DNA of 64,000 nucleotides from JAHEJA01 sp965657215. Its GTDB lineage: Bacteria; Pseudomonadota; Alphaproteobacteria; Rhodobacterales; Rhodobacteraceae. The notes below the pieces were generated by a model. It had not been told where the DNA came from, ran no database searches, and saw nothing but the letters and a program-made list of their open reading frames with translations. The stretch spans positions 1-64,000 of the forward strand of contig CBFHNR010000012.1 in assembly GCA_965657215.1 (NCBI GenBank), in the 5' to 3' direction. The number at the start of each line of letters is the position of its first letter. Position 1 is the first letter of the stretch. A program made the translations under genes and the position numbers. Below, one piece after another: positions 17,854-25,758 of this stretch.

Positions 17854-18513
17854 ATGACGGCCGTTATCTTTGATCTCGATGGCACGCTGATAGATAGCGC
17901 CCCCGATATTCAATTCGCCGTCAACGCAATGCTGGCCGACGCTGGTCACGCGCCACTGGATTTAAAAACTGTCACATCATTCATCGGAAACGGTGTTCCG
18001 ACACTGGTTCAACGCGTCATGGATCACCTTTCCATCCAATCAGAGCATCATGGGGACCTAGTTACCTCAATGATGCACCACTATACAGCCTCCAAAAACA
18101 CACACACAAAATTCTACCCAGAGGTCGAGCCCCTCTTGCACGCCCTGAAATCCCAAGGGATCAAGCTCGGCATTTGCACCAATAAACCCTATGAACCCGC
18201 CTATGATGTTCTAAAACACTTCGGAATACTCACCCTCTTCGACACAATCATCGGCGGCGATAGCCTGCCAACACGCAAACCCGATCCCGCCATGCTCCTC
18301 ACCGCAGCTGCAAGTCTAGATGACCCAAATACGCTCTATGTCGGGGATAGCGAAGTTGACTACCACACTGCCCAAAACGCAAACCTACCCTTTGCGCTTT
18401 TCACAGGCGGCTACCGCAAAAACCCAATCGATTACTTCACCGATTGCGCACAATTTGATGACTTCACCCAACTTCCCAAGATCATTTCTTCTTTTTCAAA
18501 ATATCCTGGGTGA
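17854..18513 (+). CDS. gph: Phosphoglycolate phosphatase
   Basis: HAD-family phosphatase, 219 aa from the ATG at 17854 ('MTAVIFDLDGTLIDSAPDI'). Motif II is 'GICTNKPYEP' and motif III/IV is 'RKPDPAMLL' with 'YVGDSEVDYHTA'. It probably removes 2-phosphoglycolate made in DNA repair or by oxygenation. The longer frame from 17779 overlaps the preceding gene and is rejected. It is third in the rpe operon. Confidence 0.88.
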   Translation: MTAVIFDLDGTLIDSAPDIQFAVNAMLADAGHAPLDLKTVTSFIGNGVPTLVQRVMDHLSIQSEHHGDLVTSMMHHYTASKNTHTKFYPEVEPLLHALKSQGIKLGICTNKPYEPAYDVLKHFGILTLFDTIIGGDSLPTRKPDPAMLLTAAASLDDPNTLYVGDSEVDYHTAQNANLPFALFTGGYRKNPIDYFTDCAQFDDFTQLPKIISSFSKYPG

Positions 18514-18598
18514 ATTGGCCTCAGGCCAAGAGGGCAACGCCCTAAAGAAAAGGGCCCTCAGTTCCCCAAGAGCCCCTTCAAATCAGTGTCCAACCAAA

Positions 18599-19393
18599 TT
18601 AGCTAGCCGCAGCTACTGCGCGCTTGGTTAGAACTTTCACCAGATGCGCGCGATATGCGCCTGTGCCGTGAAGGTCATTGATCATACCATCTCCCGAAAC
18701 GCTGAGCGCCTCTAGCGCATCACCGCTAAAGTTTGCACTTAGCGCGGCTTCGGCCTCGCTCCAACGGAACACACCCTCTTCGGATGCACCCGTCACAGCG
18801 ACGCGCACACCATCGGCATATTTCGCAACAAACACACCCACCAAAGCAAAACGTGACGCAGGCTGTTCAAACTTTTGATAGTTTGAAGTCTGAGGCACAG
18901 GAAAGCGCACAGATGTGATGATCTCGCCCTCTTCCAATGCCGTCGTGAACATGCCTTGGAAATAGTCATCCGCTGCAATTTCACGCGTGTTAGTGACGAT
19001 TGTGGCGCCCGAGGCAAGTGCCGCGGATGGATAACATGCGGCGGGGTCATTGTTAGCCAATGATCCGCCAATGGTTCCACGGTTGCGCACAGCTGGATCA
19101 CCGATGCCGGCGGCTAAGCCAGCCAACCCAGGATAGGCACCCGCTTCGGCTGCGACGGTCACATGTGTTGTCGCGCCTCCGATGGACAAAGACCCGTCAT
19201 CATTAGAGCAAACGCCCCGCATTTCAGCAATACCTGACAGGCTGACCAATTTGGACGGGCTTGCCAAGCGTTGCTTCATCGTGGGCAACAAGGTTTGTCC
19301 GCCACCCAAAGCTTGAGCATCTTCTGCGGCCATCGCAGCGGCCGCTTCGGCCACTGTGGAAGGTTTTTCAAAGTCGAAGTTATACATATCCAT
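18599..19393 (-). CDS. coxM: CO-dehydrogenase-like medium (FAD) subunit
   Basis: FAD-binding subunit of the molybdenum hydroxylase family, 264 aa. FAD motifs 'ALGGGQTLLPTMKQRL' and 'RNRGTIGGSLANNDPAA' are present; the latter corresponds to the TIGGS motif. It passes electrons from the Mo/2Fe-2S subunits towards the respiratory chain. It is the last gene of the coxG-S-L-M cluster. The S-L-M order is that of form II; form I clusters run M-S-L. Confidence 0.92.
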   Translation of the reverse strand: MDMYNFDFEKPSTVAEAAAAMAAEDAQALGGGQTLLPTMKQRLASPSKLVSLSGIAEMRGVCSNDDGSLSIGGATTHVTVAAEAGAYPGLAGLAAGIGDPAVRNRGTIGGSLANNDPAACYPSAALASGATIVTNTREIAADDYFQGMFTTALEEGEIITSVRFPVPQTSNYQKFEQPASRFALVGVFVAKYADGVRVAVTGASEEGVFRWSEAEAALSANFSGDALEALSVSGDGMINDLHGTGAYRAHLVKVLTKRAVAAAS

Positions 19394-19403
19394 TCCCTCC
19401 TGA

Positions 19404-21770
19404 TTATGCGTTATTCATCGCAGCCCAGACGCGCGAGGGCGACACAGGCATATCGATATGAGTGACATTGTGACCACCAGATTGCAGCGCATCCACAACA
19501 GCGTTCACCACCGAAGGTGGTGACCCAATTGCGCCTGCTTCACCACAGCCTTTGACGCCCAATGGGTTGTGCGTACAGGGTGTCTGACAGGAATGATCCA
19601 CGCTAAAGAATGGAACATCTGAGGCCCGTGGCATCGCGTAATCCATATAAGACGCGCTGAGCAATTGACCGTTTTCGTCATAGGCACAGTTTTCCAACAG
19701 AGCCTGACCAATGCCTTGACCGATCCCGCCATGAACCTGACCCGTAACAATCATCGGATTAATCACATTGCCAAAGTCATCTGCGGCACTGAAGCGTTCA
19801 ACAGTGACTTTGCCTGTTTCTGGGTCCAGCTCGACTTCGCACGCATAGGCACCTGATGGATAGGTAAAGTTTGACGGATCATAGAAGGCTGTTTCCTCAA
19901 GACCCGGCTCAATGTCTTCGAGCGGATAGTTATGAGGCACATAGGCCGCCAAAGTCACATCCCCCCAAGCAACGGATTTATCCGTTCCTGCAACGGTAAA
20001 TTGACCATCCTTAAGTTCAATATCCGCTTCTGACGCTTCTAACAGGTGAGAGGCGATTTTCTTGGCCTTATTGATGATCTTTTCTGTCGCACGCACCATT
20101 GCAGATCCACAGACAGCGATCGAACGTGATCCATAGGTTCCCATCCCAAACGGGATTTTAGAGCTGTCGCCGTGAACGATATCAATCATGCTTTCGTCTA
20201 TGCCGAGCATTTCCGCGACCACTTGAGGAAAGGCCGTTTCGTGCCCCTGCCCGTGGCTATGCGCCCCGACCATAACGCTGATTGAACCTGTTGCATTGAC
20301 GCGAACTGTGGCCGCATCATAAAGGCCCGCACGCGCGCCGAGTTGACCAACAAGGTTTGACGGCGCAATTCCGCATGCTTCGATATAGCAATTAACACCA
20401 AGACCGCGCAGCATGCCTTTGGCTTCTGAGGCTTTGCGACGGGCTTCAAACCCAGAGAGGTCTGCGATCTCTTCTAGTTTGTCCATTGTTGCAGTGTAAT
20501 CGCCTGTATCATATTCCACAGCAACTGGCGTTGCATATGGGAATTCGGTGATAAAGTTCTGACGACGCAGAGCAATCGGATCAACGCCCAATTCACGCGC
20601 TGCTTTGTCAATCACGCGTTCAAGCTGATATGTTGCCTCAGGACGACCTGCACCACGATACGCATCCACCGGAACCGTATTCGTAAATACAGCCTTAACG
20701 TTCACATAGACAAGCGGGGTTTTATAGTTCCCTGCCATCAATGTTCCATGCAACCATGTCGGAACGGACGGCGCAAAGGTGGACAAATAAGCGCCCATAT
20801 TTGCGTAGGTTTCCGTGCGAACCGCAGTAAAGTTGTTGTCCGCATCCAGAGCCAAATCAATTTTTGTCACGTGATCGCGGCCATGCGCGTCTGACATAAA
20901 GGCCTCGGAACGGCTAGCAGTCCACTTGACCGGGCGGTTCAATTGACGCGCGGCAAAGGTACAAAAGGCTTCTTCGGCATAGTGGAAAATCTTGGTGCCA
21001 AAGCCACCACCCACATCAGGCGCAACAACGCGCAATTTATGCTCTGGAATACCCAAAACAAACGCACCCATCAAAAGACGGATCACATGCGGGTTTTGTG
21101 ATGTTGTGAACAAGGTGCTTTCATCGTTTGAGCGATTGTAATCACCGACGGCGACACGTGGCTCCATCGGGTTGGCGACCAAACGGTTATTCACCAATTC
21201 CAACGTCGTCACATGCGCGGCATTCTTGATTGCCTCATCCACGGCGCCTTTGTTTTCTTCGACAAAGCCCCAGTCGTAACAGAGGTTAGACGTCAGATCG
21301 TCATGGACCTTGGTTGCGCCCTCCTGAACGGCGGCTTTCATATCGACAACTGCTGGCAGTTCTTCGATATCAAGGTCAATGGCTTCTGCTGCGTCACGCG
21401 CTTCTGCCAAGCTATCGGCAACAATCGCTGCGATTGGATCGCCAACGTGGCGGACCTTGCCAATGGCAAGAACGGGGTGGGCAGGTTCTTGCATCACTTC
21501 GCCGTGGCGATCCGTAACCTGCCAACCGCAGGGAATGCTTCCGATGCCTTCGAAATCCGCACCTGTGAAAATGCGCACAACGCCGGACATATTTTCCGCC
21601 GCTGATGTGTCTATATTTTTGATCCGACCATGCGCCATATCTGAGCGCAAGAAATAGACATGCGCTTGTCCATGAATGTTAATGTCGTCGGTGTAATTTC
21701 CGTTACCAGTTAAAAACCGGATGTCTTCGCGACGCTTTGAGCTGGCGCCGATGCCGCTGTCTTTGGGCAT
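19404..21770 (-). CDS. coxL: Aerobic CO-dehydrogenase-like large (Mo) subunit, form II
   Basis: 788-aa molybdopterin-cytosine-dinucleotide subunit. The active-site signature reads 'AYRGAGRPEA', the form II signature; form I, with proven high CO affinity, has AYxCSFR. Other family features are 'PDVGGGFGTK', 'GQGHETAFPQVVAEMLG' and the C-terminal 'GCGEAGAIGSPPSVVNAVVD' with the catalytic Glu. Form II enzymes may act on substrates other than CO, and roseobacters with only form II have been reported not to oxidise CO, so the substrate is uncertain. No coxD/E/F maturation genes lie alongside. Confidence 0.93.
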   Translation of the reverse strand: MPKDSGIGASSKRREDIRFLTGNGNYTDDINIHGQAHVYFLRSDMAHGRIKNIDTSAAENMSGVVRIFTGADFEGIGSIPCGWQVTDRHGEVMQEPAHPVLAIGKVRHVGDPIAAIVADSLAEARDAAEAIDLDIEELPAVVDMKAAVQEGATKVHDDLTSNLCYDWGFVEENKGAVDEAIKNAAHVTTLELVNNRLVANPMEPRVAVGDYNRSNDESTLFTTSQNPHVIRLLMGAFVLGIPEHKLRVVAPDVGGGFGTKIFHYAEEAFCTFAARQLNRPVKWTASRSEAFMSDAHGRDHVTKIDLALDADNNFTAVRTETYANMGAYLSTFAPSVPTWLHGTLMAGNYKTPLVYVNVKAVFTNTVPVDAYRGAGRPEATYQLERVIDKAARELGVDPIALRRQNFITEFPYATPVAVEYDTGDYTATMDKLEEIADLSGFEARRKASEAKGMLRGLGVNCYIEACGIAPSNLVGQLGARAGLYDAATVRVNATGSISVMVGAHSHGQGHETAFPQVVAEMLGIDESMIDIVHGDSSKIPFGMGTYGSRSIAVCGSAMVRATEKIINKAKKIASHLLEASEADIELKDGQFTVAGTDKSVAWGDVTLAAYVPHNYPLEDIEPGLEETAFYDPSNFTYPSGAYACEVELDPETGKVTVERFSAADDFGNVINPMIVTGQVHGGIGQGIGQALLENCAYDENGQLLSASYMDYAMPRASDVPFFSVDHSCQTPCTHNPLGVKGCGEAGAIGSPPSVVNAVVDALQSGGHNVTHIDMPVSPSRVWAAMNNA

Positions 21771-21805
21771 GTTAAGTCCTCCCTAAATGTGGGTTTTAAC
21801 CCTTA

Positions 21806-22291
21806 TTATTCTGCTGCAAGCTGGCTAACGTCTTGACCCGAGGCCGCCATGATTGCTTTGACAATGTTGTGATATCCCGTACAGCGACAGATATTGCCCT
21901 CAAGGTGATGGCGCACTTCTGTTTCTGTTGGTTTTGGATTGTTTTTCAACAAATCCGCTGCAGCCATCACCATGCCGGGTGTGCAAAATCCACACTGTAG
22001 GCCGTGGTGATCTTGAAAGGCTTGCTGAATTGCATTCAAGGTTCCATCTGGCTCTGCTTGGCCCTCGATGGTTGCAATATCTGCGCCCTCTGCTTCGGCT
22101 GCGAGCATTGTACAGGATTTGACGGCGACGCCATCAACATGAACTGTACAAGCACCACATTGGCTCGTGTCACAGCCAACATGGGTTCCAGTCAGTCGAA
22201 GATCGTTCCGGAGAAAGTCAACAAGAAGGGTACGCCCTTCGACTTCTCCTGAAACGGACTTGCCGTTTACTGTCATTGAAATTTTCGCCAT
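21806..22291 (-). CDS. coxS: CO-dehydrogenase-like small (2Fe-2S) subunit
   Basis: 161 aa, with two [2Fe-2S] clusters. The N-terminal ferredoxin domain has 'CDTSQCGACTVHVDG', and the C-terminal helical domain has 'CGFCTPGMVMA' and 'CRCTGYHNIVKA'. It carries electrons between the Mo site and FAD. The gene lies 35 bp upstream of coxL and 23 bp downstream of coxG, all on the minus strand. Confidence 0.95.
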   Translation of the reverse strand: MAKISMTVNGKSVSGEVEGRTLLVDFLRNDLRLTGTHVGCDTSQCGACTVHVDGVAVKSCTMLAAEAEGADIATIEGQAEPDGTLNAIQQAFQDHHGLQCGFCTPGMVMAAADLLKNNPKPTETEVRHHLEGNICRCTGYHNIVKAIMAASGQDVSQLAAE

Positions 22292-22314
22292 TGTTTTCCT
22301 CCCTAGAAAATCTG

Positions 22315-22836
22315 TTATGAGCTGGAGACCATTTTACGGAACCAGCCTTTTTTCTTTGGCTCAGCGTCGTCTGACGCGTCTTCTGTTTCCTCTGAGGGTC
22401 CTTCGACCACATCGCGGAAATTTTCAAAAAATTGATCTGCCATCTTTTTAGCAAATCCGTCGATTATGCGGCTTCCGAGTTGGGCTAATTTCCCGCCTAC
22501 TTTAGCTCCGACGTCATAAGAGAGGCGTGTGCCGCCCTCTTCTTCTGTCAGGGTGACATTCGCCCCCCCTTTGGCAAAGCCAGCTGCGCCACCTTTGCCT
22601 TCGCCGGTCAATGTAAGGCTTTCACCTTCGACCCGATCTGAGAGCGTGACAGCCCCTTTGAAGGTGGCTTTAACAGGGCCGACCTTTTGAACGACGGTTG
22701 CTTCAAATCCCTCTTCGGGTGATCCGGACATTTCTTTGCATCCAGGAACGCAGTCTTGTAAAACCTCAGATGACAAGAGCGCTTGCCACACTGTTTCACG
22801 GTCCGCTGCAATCAATTTAGAATCGGATAGGTTCAT
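22315..22836 (-). CDS. coxG: CoxG-like SRPBCC-domain protein
   Basis: 173 aa, START/SRPBCC fold ('LLSSEVLQDCVPGCKEMSGS', 'GGTRLSYDVGAKVGGKLAQL'). CoxG proteins are linked to membrane recruitment of CO dehydrogenase. This one ends in a charged Lys-rich tail ('AEPKKKGWFRKMV') with no hydrophobic anchor. It is first of the cox genes, with 330 bp upstream before the next gene. Confidence 0.9.
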   Translation of the reverse strand: MNLSDSKLIAADRETVWQALLSSEVLQDCVPGCKEMSGSPEEGFEATVVQKVGPVKATFKGAVTLSDRVEGESLTLTGEGKGGAAGFAKGGANVTLTEEEGGTRLSYDVGAKVGGKLAQLGSRIIDGFAKKMADQFFENFRDVVEGPSEETEDASDDAEPKKKGWFRKMVSSS

Positions 22837-23022
22837 TTATTCACTCCAATATTTTTACATGCTAAGCGACAAACCCCAATTGGTTCCATAAGACCAAGGG
22901 CGTAGTCTCCACATTTCGGCTGGCGCCAAATTTAGGCCATCAGTTTCAATTACATTTTGGCGTTGATTAAAACATCAATAAAAATGTCACTCTTCAAAGC
23001 ATTTTTAAGGAAGGGTCTGGTG

Positions 23023-23160
23023 ATGGACCTTGCAAAACATCAGATTTGTGGACCTGATAAAGAGGCATTGGGTCGTTGGATAACTACGCTCATCACTGCG
23101 ATGCTAGGTGAAATTGCCATAAGTGTTCTGATGACGTTGTTTGCCAAACCAAGACTTTAG
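23023..23160 (+). CDS. Possible 45-aa single-span membrane peptide
   Basis: A short frame starts at ATG 23023 behind AAGGAAGGG and ends 6 bp before the longest possible start of the b561 gene. It carries one hydrophobic segment ('WITTLITAMLGEIAISVLMT') near its end. It is not recognised. The rest of 22837-23022 holds no gene I can support. Confidence 0.35.
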   Translation: MDLAKHQICGPDKEALGRWITTLITAMLGEIAISVLMTLFAKPRL

Positions 23161-23199
23161 AAGATTATGACCACTCAATACACGACAAGGGATTTTGAA

Positions 23200-23733
23200 A
23201 TGACACGCTACCATCCAATTTTGGTTCTTCTTCACTGGGTTATGGCCCTGATGATTATAATGGCGCTTATGGCCGGAAAATTTATGCTTTCTCCCATTGC
23301 GATGGATGACCCGACCAAGGTCGAAGCTGCCGCAGGACATATGACGATCGGACTAATCGTCGGAGCATTACTCATCATTCGATTGCTCATTCGGTTTTTC
23401 AGCACCACCCCACCCCATGCCGAAACAGGAAATGCCGTCCTTGATCGTATCGGAGCTTTGACGCATTGGGTTCTCTATGCCCTGGTGTTTGGCTTAGTTG
23501 CATCTGGATTGGCCTTTTCTATTGGCGGTGAGTTTATCGGTCTAGTTGCTGGCGCTCCGATTGAATTTCTACCTGCTGATTTGAAGGAATGGGCCCCGCG
23601 CAAGGCGCATGGTCTCTTTGGGACATTGCTCTTGTTGCTGGTTGTTTTGCATATTGCAGCCGCTCTTTATCACCAATTCTTTTTACGGGATGGCCTTTTT
23701 TCCCGTATGTGGTTTGGTCGCCGCAAACCATAA
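23200..23733 (+). CDS. Cytochrome b561-family membrane protein
   Basis: 177 aa with four hydrophobic segments, a di-heme b561 membrane electron carrier. Candidate heme histidines are in 'LLHWVMAL', 'AAGHMTIGL', 'ALTHWVLYA' and 'LLVVLHIAAALYH'. I choose the ATG at 23200 ('MTRYHPILV') because it follows AAGGG at good spacing and matches the family N terminus; an ATG at 23167 is possible. It may oxidise quinol or pass electrons to a periplasmic acceptor; partner unknown. A terminator follows. Confidence 0.88.
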   Translation: MTRYHPILVLLHWVMALMIIMALMAGKFMLSPIAMDDPTKVEAAAGHMTIGLIVGALLIIRLLIRFFSTTPPHAETGNAVLDRIGALTHWVLYALVFGLVASGLAFSIGGEFIGLVAGAPIEFLPADLKEWAPRKAHGLFGTLLLLLVVLHIAAALYHQFFLRDGLFSRMWFGRRKP

Positions 23734-23766
23734 TAGATAGGGCCTCAAGGGGCGGCGCCATTGAAC

Positions 23767-23786
23767 GGTGGCTGCCACCTCTTTTT
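23767..23786 (+). terminator. Rho-independent terminator after the cytochrome b561 gene
   Basis: GGTGG-CTG-CCACC is followed by TCTTTTT, 33 bp past the b561 stop. The stem is short but the T-tract is good. Confidence 0.6.
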
Positions 23787-23864
23787 CCAAGGTTCGACCT
23801 TTGGCCTAGTTAACATTCCCGTTGATTTTGTTAGGATGGGTTTAGGCATCTAAGGACACATGCA

Positions 23865-24548
23865 ATGACCGAAACCGGCGAGCGCACATTTAAATCAGCC
23901 TTGATCGTGGATGATCATCCACTGTTCTGTGATGCACTTTCTATGACGCTTCGTGCGATTGCAGACATTAGTGATATCAACACCGCCGCCTCTCTTGCCG
24001 AAGGGTTGAACGTCTTAGAGGCAAAAGGTCGGCCTGATTTGGTGGTTTTGGACCTGAATTTGCCCGATGTCGATGGCTTGGATGGGTTGATCCGATTGCG
24101 AAACGCGGCAGGGGTGCCTGTTATCGTTGTGTCTTCCATGGCAGATAACCGCGTCATCACGTCAACGATAAAGGCAGGAGCAGCTGGTTTCATCCCAAAA
24201 CATAGCAAGCGTGATGTCTTTAGTGCGGCCATTGCGTCAGTACAAAAGGGACATGTCTTTATTCCCGAGGGGTTTGACCTCCTCAGCGATACAGATTTCA
24301 GCGCCCCAAGTCAGGATGACACGATTGCGCGCATGGCAACGTTGACAAATCAACAGGCGCGGATCCTTCAGTTGATTTGTGAAGGCAAGCTCAACAAACA
24401 AATCGCATATGACCTGTCTATCGCGGAAACTACGGTCAAAGCCCACGTCACCGCGATCATGCGCAAACTTGGCGTGCAAAGCCGAACTCAAGCTGTCCTA
24501 CTTGCCAAGGAAACAAGCTTTTCAAGCGTCTTGCAAGAGACCCCATAA
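23865..24548 (+). CDS. NarL/LuxR-family response regulator
   Basis: 227 aa. The receiver domain has acidic residues in 'LIVDDHPLF' and phospho-acceptor Asp63 in 'VVLDLNLPDVDG'. A C-terminal LuxR HTH spans about 160-225 ('LTNQQARILQLICEGKLNKQ', 'AETTVKAHVTAIMRKLGV'). It is first in an operon with the FIST sensor and hybrid kinase, so it is probably their output regulator. The operon layout resembles the Pseudomonas EraR/ErcS' and NosP/NahK neighbourhood. Confidence 0.92.
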   Translation: MTETGERTFKSALIVDDHPLFCDALSMTLRAIADISDINTAASLAEGLNVLEAKGRPDLVVLDLNLPDVDGLDGLIRLRNAAGVPVIVVSSMADNRVITSTIKAGAAGFIPKHSKRDVFSAAIASVQKGHVFIPEGFDLLSDTDFSAPSQDDTIARMATLTNQQARILQLICEGKLNKQIAYDLSIAETTVKAHVTAIMRKLGVQSRTQAVLLAKETSFSSVLQETP

Positions 24549-24585
24549 CAATCATAGCATGCTCCCATCCATGGGAGGATGATTT

Positions 24586-25758
24586 ATGGGTGTTGAGGAC
24601 CATGACACTATCGCGAACCTAAGTAATCTGGGTATTATCAAAACCGCAGATGTTCCCTGTTCTGATCCGTCCCCCTTAACCACTTTGAAACAAGCCCTTG
24701 GTCAAGAACGCTTTGCCTTGGTTGTTTTATTCATCGCCCCATGCGCAGATTTCTCTGTCATCGATTCACAATGCGAAGCAGTCTTTGGCACCACCCCCGT
24801 TATCGGTTGTACAACAGCAGGTGAAATCACACACATCGGATATGCCGAACGCAATATTGTCGCGATTGCTTTTCCTGAAACCTATTTTGACGCCACTGTT
24901 AACTTTATCGAAAATGTTGAACAGATGGATAGCCAAGTCGTCATCGATGCCCTCATTCGTAACCGCGCCCACATGCAAAACCGCCATAAAGAGTGGAACT
25001 ATGAATTCAATTTCTTGTTGGTCGATGGGTTGTCTCGACAAGAGGATATCATAACTTCCAAACTTTCTGTGGGTATGGGTCCGGTGCCTCTGTTTGGCGG
25101 GTCGGCCGCAGACGGGGTAGATTTCAATAAAACCTATATTTTGTATCAGGGAAAGCGCCATTCATCAGCGGCTGTTTTGACCCAGTTTCGAACACGCTGC
25201 CCGATAAAAGTGTTCAAGACGGACCACTTAGTTCCAACCAACCAACGCATGGTCGTTACCAAGGCCAACACCGAAAATCGGGTCGTCAGCGAAATAAACG
25301 CAGCCCCTGCTGCACGCGAATATGCGCGGATTTTGGGCAAGGATCCTGAACAGCTCACTCCGTTTACCTTTGCCGCGCACCCTGTCGTTGTTCGCATCGG
25401 GGGACATCATCACGTTCGTGCAATTCAACGAATTGCGGATAACGGGGATTTGGTGTTCTTTTCCGCAATTGACGAAGGCTTAGTTCTTACGCTCGCCGAG
25501 CCGATGCATATGGTGGATCACCTCAGGGACGAATTTGGTAAACTGTCTGAGCATCAAAAGCCTGATACGATTTTGGCCTGTGATTGCATTTTGCGCCGCA
25601 TCGAAGCGCAAGAAAAACAAATGACTGGCGCTCTGTCCACCGTGATGAAAGACAACAACGTGGTTGGGTTTTCGACTTATGGCGAGCAATATAATTCAAT
25701 GCATGTTAACCAAACCATGACAGGCGTTGCCATCTATCCCCCCAAGGATATGCCATGA
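24586..25758 (+). CDS. FIST-domain sensor protein (NosP-like)
   Basis: 390 aa with FIST N and FIST C domains ('TPVIGCTTAGEITHIGYAER', 'GPVPLFGGSAADGVDF', 'GALSTVMKDNNVVGFSTYGE'). There is no signal peptide or membrane segment. FIST proteins are small-ligand sensors; NosP, a heme-bound FIST protein, senses nitric oxide and controls the kinase NahK encoded beside it. Here the stop overlaps the start of a NahK-type hybrid kinase (ATGA), so NO or heme sensing is the leading inference. Heme binding cannot be read from sequence alone. Confidence 0.88.
   Translation: MGVEDHDTIANLSNLGIIKTADVPCSDPSPLTTLKQALGQERFALVVLFIAPCADFSVIDSQCEAVFGTTPVIGCTTAGEITHIGYAERNIVAIAFPETYFDATVNFIENVEQMDSQVVIDALIRNRAHMQNRHKEWNYEFNFLLVDGLSRQEDIITSKLSVGMGPVPLFGGSAADGVDFNKTYILYQGKRHSSAAVLTQFRTRCPIKVFKTDHLVPTNQRMVVTKANTENRVVSEINAAPAAREYARILGKDPEQLTPFTFAAHPVVVRIGGHHHVRAIQRIADNGDLVFFSAIDEGLVLTLAEPMHMVDHLRDEFGKLSEHQKPDTILACDCILRRIEAQEKQMTGALSTVMKDNNVVGFSTYGEQYNSMHVNQTMTGVAIYPPKDMP

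Noticed and set aside
18513..18599. GAGGGC/GCCCT and AGGGCCCT inverted repeats between gph and coxM
   Set aside because: Stems are short and no clear T-run follows on either strand, so I do not call a terminator.
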